Assembly: GCF_025449215.1 (NCBI RefSeq)
Contig: NZ_CP104900.1
Span: forward strand, 4,340,001 to 4,404,000
DNA: 64,000 nucleotides
Reading direction: 5' to 3'
From: Shewanella seohaensis
GTDB taxonomy: Bacteria > Pseudomonadota > Gammaproteobacteria > Enterobacterales > Shewanellaceae
A program made the position numbers and the translations under genes. Under the pieces are notes generated by a model. It saw only the letters and a program-made list of their open reading frames with translations, was not told the DNA's origin and ran no database searches. This document shows, piece after piece, positions 61,580 through 64,000 of this stretch. Positions within the stretch are counted from its first letter, which is position 1; the number at the start of each line of letters is the position of its first letter.

Positions 61580-63169
61580 TTATTCGGCGCCATGGGCGAG
61601 TAAAAATTGGGTGTATTCCTTATCGCTCTTTTGAATATGATTGACTAGCCAAGCTTTTAAAAATGCCATGAGTTCATCGGCTACATCTTCACCTCTAGCT
61701 ACCCTCTTTTGAAAATCAAGCACTTGACCCACCAGCTGGGCATGCTTTTCCTTGTGGGCCACGGTTTGGGGATAGCCAAAACGTGCAAACAATTCTTCTT
61801 CATAGGAGAAATGGTTCGCGGTGTAATCCACCAGCCCTTGGACGATACGCTTAATCGCCTCAAGCCCATATGCCTCACTTAACGTCCGGTGTAATTCATT
61901 GATTAATGAGACTAAGCGTTGGTGCTGACGGTTAATCTCTGGCATGCCGATATCAAGCTCTTGCCCCCATTTCACGAATAACTTACTTTGGGCTTGGCTC
62001 GAATTAAACATCTTAGCATCGACATGGAATCGATGCAGCAGGGAGCCAATTTCCTGTGACATGTTATACACCTTAAGACTGGATAAGTTGGTGTGGTTGG
62101 TATGGCGCGCATTTTTTAGGGCAAGATCGGCCATCACGCTGATATTTTTGTTAATTTCTTCGGCAACTGCATGTTGCTCTTCCGAAGCCGTTGCGATTTG
62201 GTGGGACATATCGGTAATGCTTTCAACCTGAGTCACTATGTCACCGAGGGCTTGATGGGCTTGCTCCACCATCACGGCGGTTTCGTCGGCAATGGTGACG
62301 TTCTTAAGCATCACTTCTACGCTCTGCTGCGCGCCCTTTTGCAACGTTGTAATCTGCTGTTGAATTTCGGCGGTAGCCTCTGAGGTACGTTTAGCTAAGT
62401 TACGCACTTCATCGGCGACAACCGCAAAGCCACGGCCATGTTCACCGGCGCGCGCACTCTCAATCGCCGCATTGAGTGCCAATAGGTTTGTTTGCTCTGC
62501 AACTTGAGAGATGGTTTCAATGATACTGCTAATGCTATTGGTATCGGCGGCAAGGTGTTCGATAACGCCTTTAGTTTGGTGAATTTGCGATTTCATATCG
62601 CTGATTTTATTAACGATAGTACCAATTAACTCATCACCGTGTTTCGCCGAGCCTTGGGCAATATCGGCCGCACGCGCCGTACTGGCGGCATTTTGTGAGA
62701 CTTCTTGTACGGTGGAGACCATCTGCGTCATAGCCGTTGCGGCCAACTCGGTTTGACGCTCCTGTTCGAGCACGCCCTGTTTTGCCTGCTCGCTGATCGC
62801 TTTAATATCGGTCGCGACTTTCTTCATCCACTCACTCGTATCGACGAGGGAGAGAATAGTGCGACTAACATCTTCGCCCATGCGGTTGATACTGTGGACA
62901 ACCGTGATAAACACACCCGCATCTTTCTCATCGAGCTGATAACTTAAATCCCCATCCCCTAAGTGATGGGCCGCACGCTCTAAGTGCCGTAAGTTACGGA
63001 TCAACTTGTTAATATTTAAAAAGAGAATCACTGCAAGGGCAATTAAACACAGCGCCGCAATCCAGTGGGCACTGGTCGCTAAACAATAGAGTGGATATAA
63101 GAGTAAGACCATGGGCGCAAAAATAATACCGTAGCCCATGGTGCCTTTTTGGACACTGATGCCAGCCAT
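61580..63169 (-). CDS. Chemoreceptor with C-terminal hemerythrin domain
   Basis: The protein of about 529 residues has two near-adjacent N-terminal membrane helices with almost no periplasmic part and a HAMP-like region. Its signalling domain carries [20 protein letters not shown] and [16 protein letters not shown] bacteriohemerythrin domain of about 130 residues follows, with [42 protein letters not shown] and [12 protein letters not shown], the full set of diiron ligands (H, HxxxE, HxxxH, HxxxxD). It is expected to sense oxygen or redox state in the cytoplasm. ATG 63169 has AAGGAGA six bases upstream and is preferred to 63184. Confidence 0.93.
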   Translation of the reverse strand: MAGISVQKGTMGYGIIFAPMVLLLYPLYCLATSAHWIAALCLIALAVILFLNINKLIRNLRHLERAAHHLGDGDLSYQLDEKDAGVFITVVHSINRMGEDVSRTILSLVDTSEWMKKVATDIKAISEQAKQGVLEQERQTELAATAMTQMVSTVQEVSQNAASTARAADIAQGSAKHGDELIGTIVNKISDMKSQIHQTKGVIEHLAADTNSISSIIETISQVAEQTNLLALNAAIESARAGEHGRGFAVVADEVRNLAKRTSEATAEIQQQITTLQKGAQQSVEVMLKNVTIADETAVMVEQAHQALGDIVTQVESITDMSHQIATASEEQHAVAEEINKNISVMADLALKNARHTNHTNLSSLKVYNMSQEIGSLLHRFHVDAKMFNSSQAQSKLFVKWGQELDIGMPEINRQHQRLVSLINELHRTLSEAYGLEAIKRIVQGLVDYTANHFSYEEELFARFGYPQTVAHKEKHAQLVGQVLDFQKRVARGEDVADELMAFLKAWLVNHIQKSDKEYTQFLLAHGAE

Positions 63170-63241
63170 TCTTGTCTCCTTCAAAAATGCTATTTCACTT
63201 GCTTGCGAGAACTAACTCGTTGGTAACCAACAGATCTTTGT

Positions 63242-63254
63242 ATCATTTAATGAT
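63242..63254. promoter_or_regulatory. Palindrome upstream of the chemoreceptor-hemerythrin gene
   Basis: ATCATTTAATGAT is a perfect palindrome around a central T, about 75 bases ahead of the gene. Candidate operator, regulator unknown. Confidence 0.3.
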
Positions 63255-63410
63255 TTTTTCGTACTCGATACTCTTAAGACTAGTCCCGAATGAAACAAGA
63301 AACAAAGCCCGAAGGAATGACTTTAGCTATATTTTACCTAGCGCTAAATTTGAGCCAGATCACAGGGTTAATCTGTAGTTACAACATTGTTTTAAGATGT
63401 CGATTTTTTA

Positions 63411-63424
63411 TTGATCGAGATCAG
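63411..63424 (+). promoter_or_regulatory. FNR/EtrA-like site upstream of the DUF3149 gene
   Basis: TTGATCGAGATCAG matches TTGAT-N4-ATCAA at nine of ten positions and lies 61 bases before the start of the 43-residue gene, a usual activator distance. FNR homologues (EtrA) control anaerobic metabolism in Shewanella. Confidence 0.55.
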
Positions 63425-63485
63425 TATTTACAGCCGCTAAGGGCGCTAGTGTAAGGGGGACTTCACAGGAAAGAGGATTTCAATC

Positions 63486-63617
63486 ATGGCATTTTGGTTA
63501 GATTTAATGTTCGGTAACCCAATTGGTTTACTCTCAATGATCGTTATCTTTAGCACTATAGGGATAATTTCTTATATCACTTGGATGTTCATTGTGAAGT
63601 CCGCGCAACAATCGTAG
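63486..63617 (+). CDS. DUF3149 small membrane protein
   Basis: The frame encodes 43 residues beginning MAFWLDLMFGNPIGLLS, with one long hydrophobic segment (MIVIFSTIGIISYITWMFI) and a short basic/Gln tail. The WLDLxFGNPIGLLSM start is typical of DUF3149. AGGAAAGAGGA precedes the ATG, and a strong terminator follows the stop, so this is a complete single-gene unit. An FNR-like site upstream suggests expression without oxygen. Function unknown. Confidence 0.85.
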   Translation: MAFWLDLMFGNPIGLLSMIVIFSTIGIISYITWMFIVKSAQQS

Positions 63618-63667
63618 TTTTTGCTTCCAAATTGTTATTCTGTTCATTGTAAAAATTGCACGTTGTT

Positions 63668-63696
63668 ATGGGGGTTAATCTAACCCCCATTTTTTG
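63668..63696 (+). terminator. DUF3149 gene terminator
   Basis: The stem ATGGGGGTTA / TAACCCCCAT has a three-base loop and is followed by TTTTTTG. Confidence 0.88.
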
Positions 63697-63730
63697 TGCC
63701 TGTGATTTCTGCTTTAGAACACAACCCGCA

Positions 63731-64000
63731 TTAAGCGGCGTGTTTACGGCTTTGCACTACCCCATTTAAGAACTGCGGACGCGCTTTAATCAAGTGCTGC
63801 ATTTCTTCCTGACTCGGCTCTCCCGCGGGTAAACGCAGTACTCCACGATTCAGATACATGCGTGCCTTCATCGAAATTTTATAATCCGCCGTAGGACCTT
63901 GGATCGCATAATGGCGCTCATTGCCTAAACATTCGAGGATGCAGGCATTCAGTAAGCTTTTTACTGCGGGTTCATTTTGCGGCAATGTCAAAATGGTGGC
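63731..64000 (-). CDS. Hypothetical protein, 5' end beyond the window
   Basis: The frame is open to the window edge; a TTG at 63991 is the first start inside it, giving 86 residues. The protein is of mixed composition with one CILEC motif, no membrane segment and a basic end (SRKHAA). QEEMQHLIKARPQFLNGVV is the best-defined stretch. I recognise no family. It is convergent with the DUF3149 gene. Confidence 0.5.
   Translation of the reverse strand, partial: ATILTLPQNEPAVKSLLNACILECLGNERHYAIQGPTADYKISMKARMYLNRGVLRLPAGEPSQEEMQHLIKARPQFLNGVVQSRKHAA

Larger units (their letters stand above)
63170..63485. other. Divergent intergenic region
   Basis: It contains a perfect ATCATT-T-AATGAT palindrome (63242-63254) on the chemoreceptor side and an FNR-like site (63411-63424) on the DUF3149 side. 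No gene was seen. Confidence 0.5.

Overview
This window looks like chromosomal DNA of a Shewanella-type gammaproteobacterium. The evidence is a glnK-amtB pair behind a sigma-54/NtrC-type control region, the lolB-ispE-prs block divergent from hemA-prfA-prmC with sirB2-sirB1 and kdsA further along, several small families typical of Shewanella (DUF4447, DUF3069, DUF3149, DUF1456), GlyGly-CTERM surface proteases, a large TonB-dependent receptor and two chemoreceptors. The species assignment is inferred from gene content only. I saw no insertion sequence, prophage, CRISPR array, rRNA or replication origin.

Layout. 1-4 kb: an AmpG-like permease, yajQ, a VanZ-like protein and panE. 4-6 kb: glnK-amtB. 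6-8.6 kb: a CSS-EAL phosphodiesterase and an EamA permease. 8.7-19.9 kb: the housekeeping block (kdsA, a DUF819 permease, sirB1, sirB2, an acetyltransferase, a small barrel protein, prmC, prfA, hemA, lolB, ispE, prs). 20-25 kb: a chemoreceptor, an ECF sigma / anti-sigma / DUF4097 operon and rsuA. 25-33 kb: an M13 lipoprotein peptidase, an exported RelA/SpoT-like protein, SUKH and DUF4447 proteins, a GST and a TonB receptor. 33-41.8 kb: a PH-domain protein, an Nramp-like transporter, DUF1456, the malic enzyme gene maeA, DUF3069, a PAP2 phosphatase, a TPR-GGDEF cyclase and a periplasmic solute-binding protein. 42-46.7 kb: queG, then modE divergent from modABC with a ModE operator. 47-50.8 kb: three outer-membrane proteins. 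51-61 kb: an active subtilase, a catalytically dead subtilase and, divergently, a membrane winged-helix regulator. 61-64 kb: tRNA-Leu(CAA), a chemoreceptor-hemerythrin fusion, a 43-residue DUF3149 protein and a partial gene.

The most important general observation is that at least twelve genes are broken by a one-base deficit, mostly inside short runs of one base. They include hemA and prs, which a cell normally cannot lose. In every case one added base restores a full-length, family-typical protein, and I found no case needing a base removed. The simplest reading is systematic run under-calling in the sequence rather than gene decay. I list these loci as single full-length genes marked as broken, with the break position.

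The best candidates for new biology are the paired active and dead subtilases, both ending in a rhombosortase-type sorting tail and lying beside a divergent membrane regulator; a nested hairpin with an anticodon-arm-like tip and a 3' CCA between ispE and prs; and a RelA/SpoT-like domain carrying a secretion signal next to a SUKH-family gene.
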